DNA of 64,000 nucleotides from Reyranella sp. (GCA_019750135.1 JAIEOV010000046.1:1-64000); one strand, 5' to 3'. Shown: positions 1-9,791, counted from the stretch's first letter. The notes: generated by a model not told the origin, from the letters alone. Translations and numbers: made by a program.

Positions 1-48
1 TGGCCGGCTCATGATCATGAGCCGGCCAGAGGCCGGCGGTCCGGAAGA
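1..48. repeat. Dispersed palindromic repeat, copy 1
   Basis: Positions 1-28 are a perfect palindrome centred on TCATGATCATGA with GGCC-rich arms. It is followed by GGCGGTCCGGAAGA, which recurs beside the copies near 50.87 kb and 57.9 kb. The element probably continues left of the window. It lies just upstream of alr. Confidence 0.6.
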
Positions 49-56
49 ATAAGAGC

Positions 57-1229
57 ATGTCCTCTTCCGACGACGCCACGCGCCGGGCCGGCGCGATCCT
101 GACGGTCGAACTCGGCGCCATCGCCGCCAACTGGCGCGGGCTGCGCGACGCCGGGCGTGCCGGCGGCCGGCCGATCGACTGCGCCGCCGTGCTCAAGGCC
201 GACGCCTACGGCTGTGGCGCCGCGGTCGTCGGCCCGCGCCTCGCGGCCGAAGGCTGCCGCCAGTTCTTCGTCGCCCATCTCGAGGAAGGCATCGCGCTGC
301 GCAAGGCGATGCCCGAGCACCCGATCTACGTGCTGAATGGCCTGCTGCCCAACACCGAAGCCGACTTCGTCGAGCACGATCTCACCCCCGTCCTGAACCA
401 GCTCGGCCAGCTCAATGCCTGGCGCGCCGCGGCCCAGCGCTTCAACCGGCCGCTCGACGCCATCATCCATATCGACACCGGCATGCACCGCCTGGGCTTC
501 GGCCCGGAAGAAGCCCAGGTGCTGATCAACGAGCGCGGCCGCCTGCGCGGCCTGCGCCTCGCCCTCCTGATGAGCCATCTCGTGGCGTCCGAGGAGCCCA
601 ACAACGCCATCAACGGCGAGCAGCTCTCGCGCTTCCGCAATTTCGTGCGCGCCATGCCGGGGGCGCCGACCTCGCTCGCCAACTCCTCGGGCATCTTCCT
701 CGGGCCCGACTACCATTTCGACCTGCTGCGGCCGGGCGCCGCGCTCTACGGCATCAACCCGCTGCCCGGGCGCGACAATCCGATGCTGCCGGTGGTGACG
801 CTGCAGGCGCGCATCCTGCAGACCCGGCGAATTGACGCTTTTCAGACCGTTGGATACGGTGCCGCCTGGCGGTCAGCCCGGCCTTCCCGCGTGGCCACGA
901 TCGCGCTGGGCTATGCCGACGGGTACTTCCGCATCCTCATCAACCGCACCCACGTCCATCTCGCCGGGCACCGCGTGCCTGTGATCGGCCGCATTTCCAT
1001 GGATCTAGTGACGATCGACGTGACCGAAGTGCCCGAAGCCCTGAGCGAGACCGGCGCCATGGTCGAGGTGCTGGGCCAGCACATGACGGCCGACGACCTC
1101 GCCGACCATGCGCGCACCAACGCCTATGAAGTCATGACCGCGCTCGGCCGGCGCTATGCCCGCGTCTATACCGATACGCCGCCCGAGGGCGAGGACGGCA
1201 GCGAGACCGAACCGGAGACCGCGTCGTGA
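57..1229 (+). CDS. alr: Alanine racemase
   Basis: PLP-dependent racemase making D-alanine for peptidoglycan in the cytoplasm. The 390-aa length is normal for the family. The PLP-binding lysine lies in AAVLKADAYG (about Lys47), and the C-terminal half carries the catalytic-tyrosine segment VGYGAAW and the conserved ALGYADGY. ATG at 57 was chosen because the alr core TVELGAIAANW begins about 16 residues in. The stop overlaps the GTG start of the next gene by 4 bp, indicating translational coupling. In many alphaproteobacteria alr precedes radA; here three extra genes separate them. Confidence 0.95.
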   Translation: MSSSDDATRRAGAILTVELGAIAANWRGLRDAGRAGGRPIDCAAVLKADAYGCGAAVVGPRLAAEGCRQFFVAHLEEGIALRKAMPEHPIYVLNGLLPNTEADFVEHDLTPVLNQLGQLNAWRAAAQRFNRPLDAIIHIDTGMHRLGFGPEEAQVLINERGRLRGLRLALLMSHLVASEEPNNAINGEQLSRFRNFVRAMPGAPTSLANSSGIFLGPDYHFDLLRPGAALYGINPLPGRDNPMLPVVTLQARILQTRRIDAFQTVGYGAAWRSARPSRVATIALGYADGYFRILINRTHVHLAGHRVPVIGRISMDLVTIDVTEVPEALSETGAMVEVLGQHMTADDLADHARTNAYEVMTALGRRYARVYTDTPPEGEDGSETEPETAS

Positions 1230-2005
1230 CGATTCCCTTGGTCACCCTGCTCGGCCGCATGACGCTCGCCTTCCTCGAGGCGATCGGCTCGGTCACGTCC
1301 TTTGCCCTGCAGTCGGTCCGCTGCGCCCTCACGCCACCCTGGTACCGCCAGCAGATCGTCCGCCAGATGCTGGAGATCGGCTACTACTCCCTGCCGATCG
1401 TCGGCCTCACGGCCATCTTCACCGGCATGGTGCTGGCGCTGCAGAGCTACACCGGTTTCGCCCGCTTCTCCGCCGAATCGGCCATCCCCAATGTCGTCGT
1501 CGTATCGCTGACGCGCGAGCTCGGTCCCGTGCTGGCAGCGCTGATGGTGGCAGGCCGCGTCGGCGCCGCGATGGCGGCCGAGATCGGCACCATGCGCGTC
1601 ACCGAGCAGATCGACGCCCTCACCACGCTCTCGACCAATCCCTACAAGTACCTGGTGGTGCCGCGCCTGATCGCCGGCGTCGTGACCATGCCCATCCTGG
1701 TGCTGATCGCCGACATCATCGGCGTGCTGGGCGGCTATCTGATCGGCGTCTACAAGCTCGACTTCAACGACCAGGCCTACCTCCGCAACACACTCGACTT
1801 CCTGCAGTTCCAGGACGTCTTCTCCGGCCTGGTGAAGGCCGCGGTGTTCGGCTTCCTGATCAGCCTGATGGGCTGCTACCACGGCTACACGTCCAAGGGC
1901 GGCGCCCAGGGCGTCGGCACGGCGACGACCAACGCCGTGGTCTCGGCCTCGGCCCTGATCCTCACCTTCAACTACTTCATCACCGAAGCCTTCTTCGCGC
2001 GCTAA
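1226..2005 (+). CDS. mlaE: MlaE-type ABC transporter permease
   Basis: Inner-membrane permease of the Mla-type phospholipid ABC system. The 259-aa hydrophobic protein has the MlaE features PIVGLTAIFTGMVLALQ, ELGPVLAALMVAGRVGAAMA and the conserved EIGTMRVTEQIDAL. The GTG start overlaps the alr stop (GTGA), and the ATPase gene follows after 4 bp. No MlaD (MCE) subunit gene is adjacent, so the substrate-binding partner must be encoded elsewhere. The fold is clear; the lipid substrate is inferred from the family. Confidence 0.92.
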   Translation: MTIPLVTLLGRMTLAFLEAIGSVTSFALQSVRCALTPPWYRQQIVRQMLEIGYYSLPIVGLTAIFTGMVLALQSYTGFARFSAESAIPNVVVVSLTRELGPVLAALMVAGRVGAAMAAEIGTMRVTEQIDALTTLSTNPYKYLVVPRLIAGVVTMPILVLIADIIGVLGGYLIGVYKLDFNDQAYLRNTLDFLQFQDVFSGLVKAAVFGFLISLMGCYHGYTSKGGAQGVGTATTNAVVSASALILTFNYFITEAFFAR

Positions 2006-2009
2006 GGCA

Positions 2010-2780
2010 ATGTCCCCCAAGATCTCGCTGCGCGGCGTCACGAAATCCTTCGGGTCCAAGAATGTCCTGCAGGGCATCGACCTCGACGTCGCCAAGGGCG
2101 AGTCGATGGTGGTGATCGGCGGCTCGGGCACCGGCAAGTCCGTGCTGCTGAAATGCATCCTGGGGCTGATGCGGCCCGACTCCGGCTCGATCAAGATCGA
2201 CGACCAGGAGACGGTCGCGCTGGCCGACGGCAGCCGCGCCGACGTCATGCGCAAGTTCGGCATGCTGTTCCAGGGCGGCGCGCTGTTCGATTCGCTGCGC
2301 GTCTGGGAGAACGTGGCCTTCGGCCCGATCCAGAGCGACGGCATGAAGCCCGCCGCGGCGCGCGAGATCGCGATCGCCAAGCTCGGCGCCGTCGGTCTGG
2401 GTCCCGAGATCGGCGAACTCTATCCCGCGGAGCTGAGCGGCGGCATGCAGAAGCGCGTGGCGCTCGCCCGCGCCATCGCCCGCGAGCCCGAGATCATCTT
2501 CTTCGACGAGCCCACGACCGGCCTCGACCCGATCATGGCCGACGTCATCAACGACCTGATCGTGAAATGCGTCAGCGACCTCGGCGCCACCGCCGTGTCG
2601 ATCACCCACGACATGGCCTCGGCGCGCAAGATCGGCCATCGCATCGCCATGCTCTACGACGGCAAGCTGATCTGGCAGGGCCGCACCGCCGACATCGACC
2701 ATTCCGGCGACGCCCACGTCGACCAGTTCATCAACGGCCGCGCCGAGGGGCCGATCCGCATGCAGGTCAGGAGGCTCTGA
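2010..2780 (+). CDS. mlaF: MlaF-type ABC transporter ATP-binding protein
   Basis: Cytoplasmic ATPase partner of the preceding permease. The 256-aa protein contains Walker A GGSGTGKS, signature LSGGMQKR, Walker B IIFFDEPTTGLDP and the switch histidine in SITHDM. The FGMLFQGGALFDSL Q-loop region is typical of the MlaF subfamily. ATG at 2010 follows the permease stop by 4 nt. Together they form a two-component lipid transport module whose MCE protein is not visible here. Confidence 0.93.
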   Translation: MSPKISLRGVTKSFGSKNVLQGIDLDVAKGESMVVIGGSGTGKSVLLKCILGLMRPDSGSIKIDDQETVALADGSRADVMRKFGMLFQGGALFDSLRVWENVAFGPIQSDGMKPAAAREIAIAKLGAVGLGPEIGELYPAELSGGMQKRVALARAIAREPEIIFFDEPTTGLDPIMADVINDLIVKCVSDLGATAVSITHDMASARKIGHRIAMLYDGKLIWQGRTADIDHSGDAHVDQFINGRAEGPIRMQVRRL

Positions 2781-2782
2781 CC

Positions 2783-3631
2783 ATGATTCCCAGTCTCGAA
2801 GAAGCCCGCCGCCACTTCGCCGAGGAACTGCGCGTCACTGCGCACATGGGCAACGACCGCCTGGTCGAGGCCTTCGCCGCCGTGCCACGCGAGACATTCG
2901 CCGGCCCCGGCCCGTGGCGTCTCCTGAATTCGTGGGACGGCTACTGGACCACGCCCGACCAGGAACCGCACTGGCTCTACCACAACGTCCTGGTCGCGCT
3001 CGACGAGAAGCGTCGCCTCAATATCGGCGAACCGAATCTGTGGGCCTACCAGCTCGACCGCATCGCGCTCGGCGAAGGCGAGCGCGTCCTGCAAATCGGC
3101 ACGGGCTCGGGTTACTTCACCGCCATCCTGGCGGAGACGGTCGGCCGCGGCGGCCGTGTCGATGCCATCGAGATCGACGAGGCACTGGCGGCCAGGGCCA
3201 CGCGCAACCTCGAACCGTGGCCGGCAGCGACGGTGCATCCCGGCGACGCCGCCGTGCCGATCGACGGAGAGTGGGACGTCGTCGTGGCATTCGCCGGCGC
3301 GACCGCGCCGCAGGCCTGGTGGCTGGACAGGCTGGCCGACGGCGGCCGCCTGCTGCTGCCGATGACCGTGGCCGACTTTGCGATCACGGGCTTCATGCTG
3401 CGGCTCGATCGCCAGGGCGACGACCTGTTGGCGCGTTCGGTCGGCCGCGTCGGCTTCTATCCCTGCATCGGCGCACGCACGTCCGAGGGCGAAGCCGCTC
3501 TCCGGCAGGCGCTCGGCGACACAGCCGGCCAGCACGCCCTGCGCTGCCTGCGTCGCGATCCGCACGACAAGGACGAGTCGTGCTGGTTGCACGGCGACGG
3601 CTGGTGCCTGTCGAAGCGCACACTTCACTGA
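2783..3631 (+). CDS. PIMT-like SAM-dependent methyltransferase
   Basis: A 282-aa protein with SAM motif I VLQIGTGSGYFTAILAE and acidic motif II VDAIEID, in the arrangement of protein-L-isoaspartate O-methyltransferases. The substrate cannot be assigned: the typical PIMT active-site region is only weakly preserved, and some family members are not repair enzymes. ATG at 2783 lies 2 nt after mlaF, with GGAGG upstream inside mlaF. The radA start follows the stop by 1 nt, so it belongs to the alr-purF transcription unit. Confidence 0.8.
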   Translation: MIPSLEEARRHFAEELRVTAHMGNDRLVEAFAAVPRETFAGPGPWRLLNSWDGYWTTPDQEPHWLYHNVLVALDEKRRLNIGEPNLWAYQLDRIALGEGERVLQIGTGSGYFTAILAETVGRGGRVDAIEIDEALAARATRNLEPWPAATVHPGDAAVPIDGEWDVVVAFAGATAPQAWWLDRLADGGRLLLPMTVADFAITGFMLRLDRQGDDLLARSVGRVGFYPCIGARTSEGEAALRQALGDTAGQHALRCLRRDPHDKDESCWLHGDGWCLSKRTLH

Positions 3632-3632
3632 C

Positions 3633-5081
3633 ATGGCGCGGCCGCTAAAACGCTTCGTCTGCCAGTCGTGCGGCGCCGTCACGACCAAGTGGAGCGGCCG
3701 CTGCGAGAGCTGCGGCGAGTGGAACACCATCGTCGAGGAAGCGGCTCCCGCCCCCGGCCCGGCCGGTGGCGGCCTGGCGCGCGCCGGCAAGGGCCGCACG
3801 CTCGAGTTCGCCGGCCTGCGCGGATCGACGCCGCAACCTGAGCGCTATCGCAGCGGTATCTCGGAGTTCGACCGCGTCTGCGGCGGCGGTCTCGTCGTCG
3901 GCTCGGCCCTGCTGATCGGCGGCGATCCCGGCATCGGCAAGTCGACCTTGCTGCTGCAGGTCGCAGCAGCGCTGGCGCGCCAGCACACGGCCTGCGCCTA
4001 CATCTCGGGCGAGGAGGCGCTCGACCAGGTGCGCCTGCGCGGCGAGCGGCTGGGGCTGGGCGATGCGCCGGTGCAACTCACGGCCGCGACCTCGGTGCGC
4101 GACATCGTGGCGACCCTGGAGCGGCCCGATGCGCCCCGCGTGGCGGTGATCGATTCCATCCAGACCATGTGGCTCGACACGATCGACAGCACGCCGGGCA
4201 CCGTGAGCCAGGTCCGCGCCTCGGCGCAGGCGCTGGTCGAGCTGGCCAAGCGGCGCGGCATCGCCGTGCTGCTGGTCGGCCACGTCACCAAGGACGGCGC
4301 CATCGCGGGGCCGCGCGTGCTCGAGCACATGGTCGACACGGTGCTCTACTTCGAGGGCGAGCGCGGGCATCACTTCCGCATCCTGCGCACGGTCAAGAAC
4401 CGCTTCGGGCCGACCGACGAGATCGGCGTGTTCGAGATGTCCGACCGCGGCCTGTCCGACGTCGCCAACCCGTCGGCGCTGTTTTTGGGCGAGCGGCGCG
4501 GCCATGTGTCCGGCACCTGCGTGTTCGCCGGCATCGAGGGCACGCGGCCCGTGCTGACCGAGATCCAGGCCCTGGTGGCGCCCTCCTCCTTCGCCACGCC
4601 GCGCCATGCCGTGGTCGGCTGGGATTCCAACCGGCTGGCCATGGTGCTGGCCGTGCTCGAGGCGCGCTGCGGCGTCGCCGTCGGCGCCAACGACGTCTAT
4701 CTCAACGTCGCGGGCGGCCTGCGTATCGGCGAGCCGGCGGCCGACCTCGCCGTCGCTGCAGCCGTTGTGTCGTCACTCGCGGACGAAGCCGTTCCGACCG
4801 ACATGGTCGTGTTCGGCGAGATCGGCCTGGGTGGCGAAGTGCGCCCGGTGAGCCAGCGCGAGGCGCGGCTGCGCGAGGCGGCCAAGCTCGGCTTCCGCAG
4901 CGCCTTGGTCCCTCGTGGACGCGCCGGCACAGGCCCTGCACCGCGCACGGAGGGCATCGCCATTGACGAAATCGAGCATCTATCGGACCTTGTGGCGCGT
5001 TTTCAGTCGCCCGACCGACCCATGAAACGGTCGCGCCGAGACAGCCCCAGAAGCGACGATCGTGGTCGTGGGCAAGAGTAG
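3633..5081 (+). CDS. radA: DNA repair protein RadA
   Basis: RecA-like ATPase acting in branch migration and recombination intermediate processing. The 482-aa product begins with a C4 zinc finger (CQSC...CESC, residues about 10-28) and has Walker A GGDPGIGKST, the RadA-specific KNRFG motif, and a C-terminal Lon-like domain. ATG at 3633 was chosen because the zinc finger starts about 10 residues later; the open frame runs further upstream inside the methyltransferase gene. It is followed by cvpA. Confidence 0.96.
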   Translation: MARPLKRFVCQSCGAVTTKWSGRCESCGEWNTIVEEAAPAPGPAGGGLARAGKGRTLEFAGLRGSTPQPERYRSGISEFDRVCGGGLVVGSALLIGGDPGIGKSTLLLQVAAALARQHTACAYISGEEALDQVRLRGERLGLGDAPVQLTAATSVRDIVATLERPDAPRVAVIDSIQTMWLDTIDSTPGTVSQVRASAQALVELAKRRGIAVLLVGHVTKDGAIAGPRVLEHMVDTVLYFEGERGHHFRILRTVKNRFGPTDEIGVFEMSDRGLSDVANPSALFLGERRGHVSGTCVFAGIEGTRPVLTEIQALVAPSSFATPRHAVVGWDSNRLAMVLAVLEARCGVAVGANDVYLNVAGGLRIGEPAADLAVAAAVVSSLADEAVPTDMVVFGEIGLGGEVRPVSQREARLREAAKLGFRSALVPRGRAGTGPAPRTEGIAIDEIEHLSDLVARFQSPDRPMKRSRRDSPRSDDRGRGQE

Positions 5082-5106
5082 AGCGGAACGGAGTGTTTGA
5101 GGGGCG

Positions 5107-5721
5107 ATGGACAAGCTGGGAATCACCGTTTTCGACGTGGCTGTCATCGCCGTCGCCTGCTTCGGCGCCCTGCTCGGCGCCTCGTCTGGTTTCGCGCACG
5201 CCGTTCTGTTCATCGGCTCGTGGATCGCCGCCGGCTGGGTGGCGTGGAAATACGCCAAGCTGATCCAGCCCGAGGTCGAGCAGCTCGTGGGCAGCACGGA
5301 ACTCGCCTACTTCCTGGCCATGCTGGCCGTGTTCGTGGCCGCCCTGATCGTGCTGGTGATCCTGACCAATGCGCTGTCGCGCTCGGTGCGGGCGAGCCCG
5401 CTCGCCAAGCCCGACCGCATCCTGGGCGCCGGGTTCGGCGTGCTCTGCGCCTGGGTCGTGCTGGGCACGGCCCTGCTGTTCTACAGCTACCTCGGCCCAC
5501 GCGCCTTGCCGCCAGCCGTCGAAGGCGGCGCCACCTTCCCGATGATCAGCGAGATGCGCAACTTCGTGGAGCCGTACCTGCCGCCGGGCTTCCGCACCCG
5601 CCTGCAACAGGGCCGCGGCGGCGATGCCGGGTCGGTTTCCGTCCCCTCACCGGCCTCGCCGGCCCCTCAGGCGGCTCCGCCCTCGGACGAGCCCAAGCCT
5701 GAGAACAAACCGCCGCAGTGA
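5107..5721 (+). CDS. cvpA: CvpA family inner-membrane protein
   Basis: A 204-aa protein with about four hydrophobic segments in the first 130 residues, then a proline-rich cytoplasmic-looking tail. CvpA proteins occur directly before purF in many proteobacteria, as here, and are linked to envelope homeostasis and colicin V production. The N-terminal DVAVIAVACFGALLGASSGF matches the family start. purF begins 10 nt after the stop. Confidence 0.9.
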   Translation: MDKLGITVFDVAVIAVACFGALLGASSGFAHAVLFIGSWIAAGWVAWKYAKLIQPEVEQLVGSTELAYFLAMLAVFVAALIVLVILTNALSRSVRASPLAKPDRILGAGFGVLCAWVVLGTALLFYSYLGPRALPPAVEGGATFPMISEMRNFVEPYLPPGFRTRLQQGRGGDAGSVSVPSPASPAPQAAPPSDEPKPENKPPQ

Positions 5722-5731
5722 GTTATCCTTG

Positions 5732-7231
5732 ATGGCGCGGCGCTCGGTCCCCAGTTATAACCCCGCCGTGTCCAGTGCCCCCAAACGCCTCGACCATGAC
5801 CTCGATAAGTTTCACGAGGAATGTGCGTTGTTCGGCATCTACGGCACTTCCGATGCCGCCGCCCACACCGCGCTGGGCCTGCATGCCCTGCAGCATCGCG
5901 GCCAGGAGGCCTCGGGCATCGTCACATTCGACGGCCGACATTTCCACAATCACCGCGCCGCCGGCCTGGTCGGCGACATTTTCGGCGAGCAGTCGATCAT
6001 CGCCAAGCTGAAGGGCTATTCGGCGATCGGGCATAACCGCTATGCAACGACCGGCGGCTCGTCGGACCGCAACATCCAGCCGATCTTCGCCGATTTCGAC
6101 TTCGGCGGCCTGGCGCTGGCCCACAACGGCAACCTCACCAACGCCTACCTGCTGCGCAAGGAGCTGGTGCGGATCGGCTGCCTGTTCCAGTCGACCACCG
6201 ACACCGAGGTCATCAACCACCTGATCGCCCGCTCCAACTACTCGACCGTGGTCGACCGCGTGATCGACGCGCTGGGCCGGGTAAAAGGCGCCTACTCCCT
6301 GCTGCTGCTCACCAACGAAGCGCTGCTGGGCGTGCGCGACCCGCTGGGCGTGCGGCCGCTGGTCATCGGCCGGCTCGAGGATTCCTGGATCCTGACGTCG
6401 GAGAGCTGCGCGCTGGACATCATCGGCGCCCGCTTCGTGCGCGACGTCGAGCCCGGCGAGATCGTCATCGTCGACGGCAACGGCCTGCGCTCGATCAAGC
6501 CGTTCACCAAGGAGAAGCGCCGCTTCTGCGTGTTCGAGCACATCTACTTCGCCCGCCCCGATTCCCGCGTCGAAGGCATCGGCGTCTACGATGCCCGCAA
6601 GCGCATCGGCATGCAGCTCGCCACCGAGAGCCCGGTGCCGGCCGACGTCGTCGTCCCGGTGCCCGACTCGGGCGTGCCGGCAGCGATCGGCTATGCCGCC
6701 CGGTCGGGCCTGCCGTTCGAGCTCGGCATCATCCGCAATCATTATGTCGGCCGCACCTTCATCGAGCCGGCCGACCACATCCGCCATCTCGGCGTGCGTC
6801 TGAAGCACAACGCCAACCGCGCCATGATCGAAGGCAAGCGCGTCATCCTGGTTGACGATTCGATCGTGCGCGGCACAACCTCGATGAAGATCGTCGAGAT
6901 GGTGCGCAGCGCCGGCGCTCGCGAAGTGCACATGCGCATCGCCGCCCCGCCGACGACCGATCCCTGCTTCTACGGCATCGACACGCCCGAGCGCGAAAAG
7001 CTCCTGGCCTCGCGCTACGACGTCGCCGGCATGGCGAAGTTCATCGGCGTCGATTCGCTCGCCTTCCTGTCGATCGACGGCCTCTACAAGGCGATGGGCC
7101 TGCCGGCGGGCCGCGATCCGAGCAACCCGACCTTCTGCGACGCCTGCTTCACCGGCGACTATCCGATCTCGCTCGACGACGTGACGGGCGTCGAGGATCG
7201 CCAGCTCTCGCTGCTCGTCGAATCGGCCTGA
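5732..7231 (+). CDS. purF: Amidophosphoribosyltransferase
   Basis: First committed step of purine synthesis: PRPP plus glutamine gives phosphoribosylamine. The nucleophilic cysteine sits in EECALFGIYG. With the ATG at 5732 it is Cys31, implying a propeptide of about 30 residues that must be removed to expose it. The PRPP loop VILVDDSIVRGTT is intact. Length is 499 aa. A downstream GTG at 5768 would give a shorter propeptide, so the exact start is uncertain. Confidence 0.95.
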   Translation: MARRSVPSYNPAVSSAPKRLDHDLDKFHEECALFGIYGTSDAAAHTALGLHALQHRGQEASGIVTFDGRHFHNHRAAGLVGDIFGEQSIIAKLKGYSAIGHNRYATTGGSSDRNIQPIFADFDFGGLALAHNGNLTNAYLLRKELVRIGCLFQSTTDTEVINHLIARSNYSTVVDRVIDALGRVKGAYSLLLLTNEALLGVRDPLGVRPLVIGRLEDSWILTSESCALDIIGARFVRDVEPGEIVIVDGNGLRSIKPFTKEKRRFCVFEHIYFARPDSRVEGIGVYDARKRIGMQLATESPVPADVVVPVPDSGVPAAIGYAARSGLPFELGIIRNHYVGRTFIEPADHIRHLGVRLKHNANRAMIEGKRVILVDDSIVRGTTSMKIVEMVRSAGAREVHMRIAAPPTTDPCFYGIDTPEREKLLASRYDVAGMAKFIGVDSLAFLSIDGLYKAMGLPAGRDPSNPTFCDACFTGDYPISLDDVTGVEDRQLSLLVESA

Positions 7232-7241
7232 GGCTCCTGTC

Positions 7242-7979
7242 GTGACTGCGGCTTCTCCCGGTCGTCTGGCCGGCCGTCTGGCGCTGGTCACCGGCGCCTC
7301 GCGCGGCCTCGGTGCCGCCGCCGCCCTCGCCTTCGCCCGCGAGGGCGCGCACTGCGTTCTGGTCGCGCGCACCGTGGGCGGCCTGGAAGAGCTCGACGAC
7401 AGGATCAAGGCCGAGGGCGGCTCGGCGACGCTGGTGCCGCTCGACGTCACCGACGGGCCGGGCATCGACCGCCTGGGCGCCGCGCTCTACGAGCGCTTCG
7501 GCCGCCTCGACGTGCTTCTGGGCAATGCCGGCGTCCTGGGCGTCCTCTCGCCGATCGGCCACATCGATCCCGCCGTGTTCGAGCAGGTGATGGCGGTGAA
7601 CGTGACGGCCAACTGGCGGCTGATCCGATCGCTCGACCCGCTGCTGCGCCGCTCTGATGCCGGCCGCGCGATCTTCGTGACCTCGGGCATCGCCCACAAG
7701 GCCGTGCCCTACTGGAGCGCCTATGCCGCGAGCAAGGCCGCGCTCGACGTGCTGGCAGCGACCTATGCCGCCGAGGTCGCGCACACCGCCGTGCGCGTCA
7801 ACCTCTACAATCCCGGCCCGATCCGCACGACCATGCGTGCCCAGGCCTTCCCGGGCGAGCCGGTCGAGCAGCAGGTGCCGCCCGAGGCGCATGCCGAGGG
7901 CTTGATCCAGCTGGCGCTGCCGTCGTGCACTCTGAACGGCCAGTGGATCGCCGGCGACGAGTCGCTGCGTCTATCTTGA
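7242..7979 (+). CDS. SDR family NAD(P)-dependent oxidoreductase
   Basis: Short-chain dehydrogenase of 245 aa with the cofactor motif TGASRGLGA, the NAG segment GNAGVLG, and the catalytic YAASK with an upstream serine in VTSGIAH. It starts at GTG, 10 nt after purF, closing the alr-purF run. This placement directly after purF is common in alphaproteobacteria. The substrate is unknown. Its 3' end overlaps the convergent TPR gene by 9 bp. Confidence 0.88.
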   Translation: MTAASPGRLAGRLALVTGASRGLGAAAALAFAREGAHCVLVARTVGGLEELDDRIKAEGGSATLVPLDVTDGPGIDRLGAALYERFGRLDVLLGNAGVLGVLSPIGHIDPAVFEQVMAVNVTANWRLIRSLDPLLRRSDAGRAIFVTSGIAHKAVPYWSAYAASKAALDVLAATYAAEVAHTAVRVNLYNPGPIRTTMRAQAFPGEPVEQQVPPEAHAEGLIQLALPSCTLNGQWIAGDESLRLS

Positions 7980-9671
7980 CGCGTTCGTTACCTCGGCCGG
8001 ACGTATCCCGACCTTGGTGATGCTGTCGATCGCGCCGTCGACGCAGAACTTGAAGACCGCGGCATCCTTCCATTTCTCGATCTTGGGATCGTCGAAGGGC
8101 GGCGCCGCGATCGTCTTGCTCAGGCATTCGTCAAACTCCTGGCCGTGGCCGACGCTGGCGAGCAGCCGCTTCACCCTGGGCAGCAGCGCTCTGTACGGGC
8201 CACCGGAAGACCTCCAGGCGAGATAGTCTTCCAGCGCGCCCAGCGCCACCAGCAGCTGGCCGGTGTCGGGCGGTCCGGGATGGCGCTCGAAGCGCTCGAT
8301 GTAGGCGATCGCGATGTTCAGCACGCCCCCCTCGGTCGACGGATCGAGATCGACGGCACGACGGTACTTGACGACCGCCTCATCGAACTTGCCGGTCGCG
8401 CGGAGGATATTGCCCCAATCCATCAGGTCGGTTGCCGACGCCGGGGACTTGGCCTCCGCCAAGGCGTACCTGGCTGCGGCCTTCTCGAGATCGGCGAGTT
8501 CGTCCTTGCCCATGGCGACGGTGAGGACGCCGGACTTCGTGCGCCGATGTGCGTCGATCATCCACTGGCGGTAGATCAGCAGGCCTTCGAGACGGTTCAC
8601 CAGCGCGTCGAGGCCGGGACTGCGTGTCTTGGGAATTTGCTGCAACTGCTCGGCGGCTTCGGCGAAAGTCTGGTCGGCGATGACGAGGCGCTTCTGCAGC
8701 AGCGAGTTGGCATCGTCCGCCCATTCCATGGACGGCGTGGTCTGGTGGACGATGATGCCCTTGCGCAGGAATGCCTTCATCAGCACGGCGATGGTCGTGG
8801 GCGAATGCTGCATCTGGCGCTGCGAATCGCGGAACCGGCCGATCGCCTGGTCCAGCTCGGAGAGCTGCTGCTGAAGGCCGACGCCGACCAGCGCCTCGGC
8901 ACGCGCCATATGGATCTGGCCGAAGATATAGGGCACCCAGCGCAGCTCCGACTTGTCGGTGCTGGCCATCATCTTGGCGATGACCTGCTGGGTTCGCGCG
9001 AAGCTGCAGTTCTCGCGGCGATTGTTGATGCGGTGCTCCTCGCGGTGCAGGTCGGGCATGCTCGGCGCGACGCCGGTGTCGAGCGCTTTGCACTCCGCCT
9101 GCTCGCGCTTGAGGATGTAGGCGGCCGCCGTCTTGGGATCGACGAAGGCGATCGCGTTGAAGGCGATGCATTCGTAAATGTTGTCGAGCGTGTCCTCGAT
9201 GCCATCGGCCGGGCAATTGGCCATCGCGCCGTGGTCGCCGGCGAGGCTCATCACGGCCGAATAGCCGCCGTGATCGTTGCGCCGCGTCAGCGCCGAGCGC
9301 AGCGTCACCGGCGCCAATCCAAAGAGGGCGACGACCTCGCGCGCCGCGCTGCGCAGGCTGAGCGGCGCACCCGGGATCTGCAGGTCGACGGGGTGGACGC
9401 CGTCGTCGACATGCAGACGCCGCCATTCCTGAACACCCGATCGCTGGATCTTGTCGAGCTGCCGCGCGATCTGCTGGGCGGAGAGCTCGGGCGTCGGCGC
9501 GTCGGGTGTGTTGGTCGCCTTGACGACGACGGGATCGATGACCATGCCGCCCATCGCCAGCTCGCGCACGATCGCAGCCAGCACGACGACGACGATGAAG
9601 CCCGCGCCAACGGCCATCAGGACCTTGCGGAAGCCGTCGAACCCGTTGGATATCTGCTCGAACGTCGGCAT
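7971..9671 (-). CDS. Membrane-anchored TPR-containing protein
   Basis: A 566-aa protein of unknown function. A single transmembrane helix (GAGFIVVVVLAAIVREL, about residues 20-37) anchors a long soluble part, and TPR-like helices lie near residues 370-500 (YRRAVDLDPSTEGGVLNIA). The ATG at 9671 was chosen because GAGGGGG precedes it and the membrane helix follows directly; a longer frame opens 33 codons upstream. A cysteine-bearing middle region is unassigned. It is monocistronic on the minus strand. Confidence 0.75.
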   Translation of the reverse strand: MPTFEQISNGFDGFRKVLMAVGAGFIVVVVLAAIVRELAMGGMVIDPVVVKATNTPDAPTPELSAQQIARQLDKIQRSGVQEWRRLHVDDGVHPVDLQIPGAPLSLRSAAREVVALFGLAPVTLRSALTRRNDHGGYSAVMSLAGDHGAMANCPADGIEDTLDNIYECIAFNAIAFVDPKTAAAYILKREQAECKALDTGVAPSMPDLHREEHRINNRRENCSFARTQQVIAKMMASTDKSELRWVPYIFGQIHMARAEALVGVGLQQQLSELDQAIGRFRDSQRQMQHSPTTIAVLMKAFLRKGIIVHQTTPSMEWADDANSLLQKRLVIADQTFAEAAEQLQQIPKTRSPGLDALVNRLEGLLIYRQWMIDAHRRTKSGVLTVAMGKDELADLEKAAARYALAEAKSPASATDLMDWGNILRATGKFDEAVVKYRRAVDLDPSTEGGVLNIAIAYIERFERHPGPPDTGQLLVALGALEDYLAWRSSGGPYRALLPRVKRLLASVGHGQEFDECLSKTIAAPPFDDPKIEKWKDAAVFKFCVDGAIDSITKVGIRPAEVTNASR

Positions 9672-9791
9672 CTGAGCCCCCTCGTGATGCCACGACTGGC
9701 CGTCCGACAGGGAGGGCCGCACCGTCGAAGCTTTCACAATAGAGCGTGACCGTTCTGTGGGAAACCGCACACTACGTGCGCGATTGCCTGC

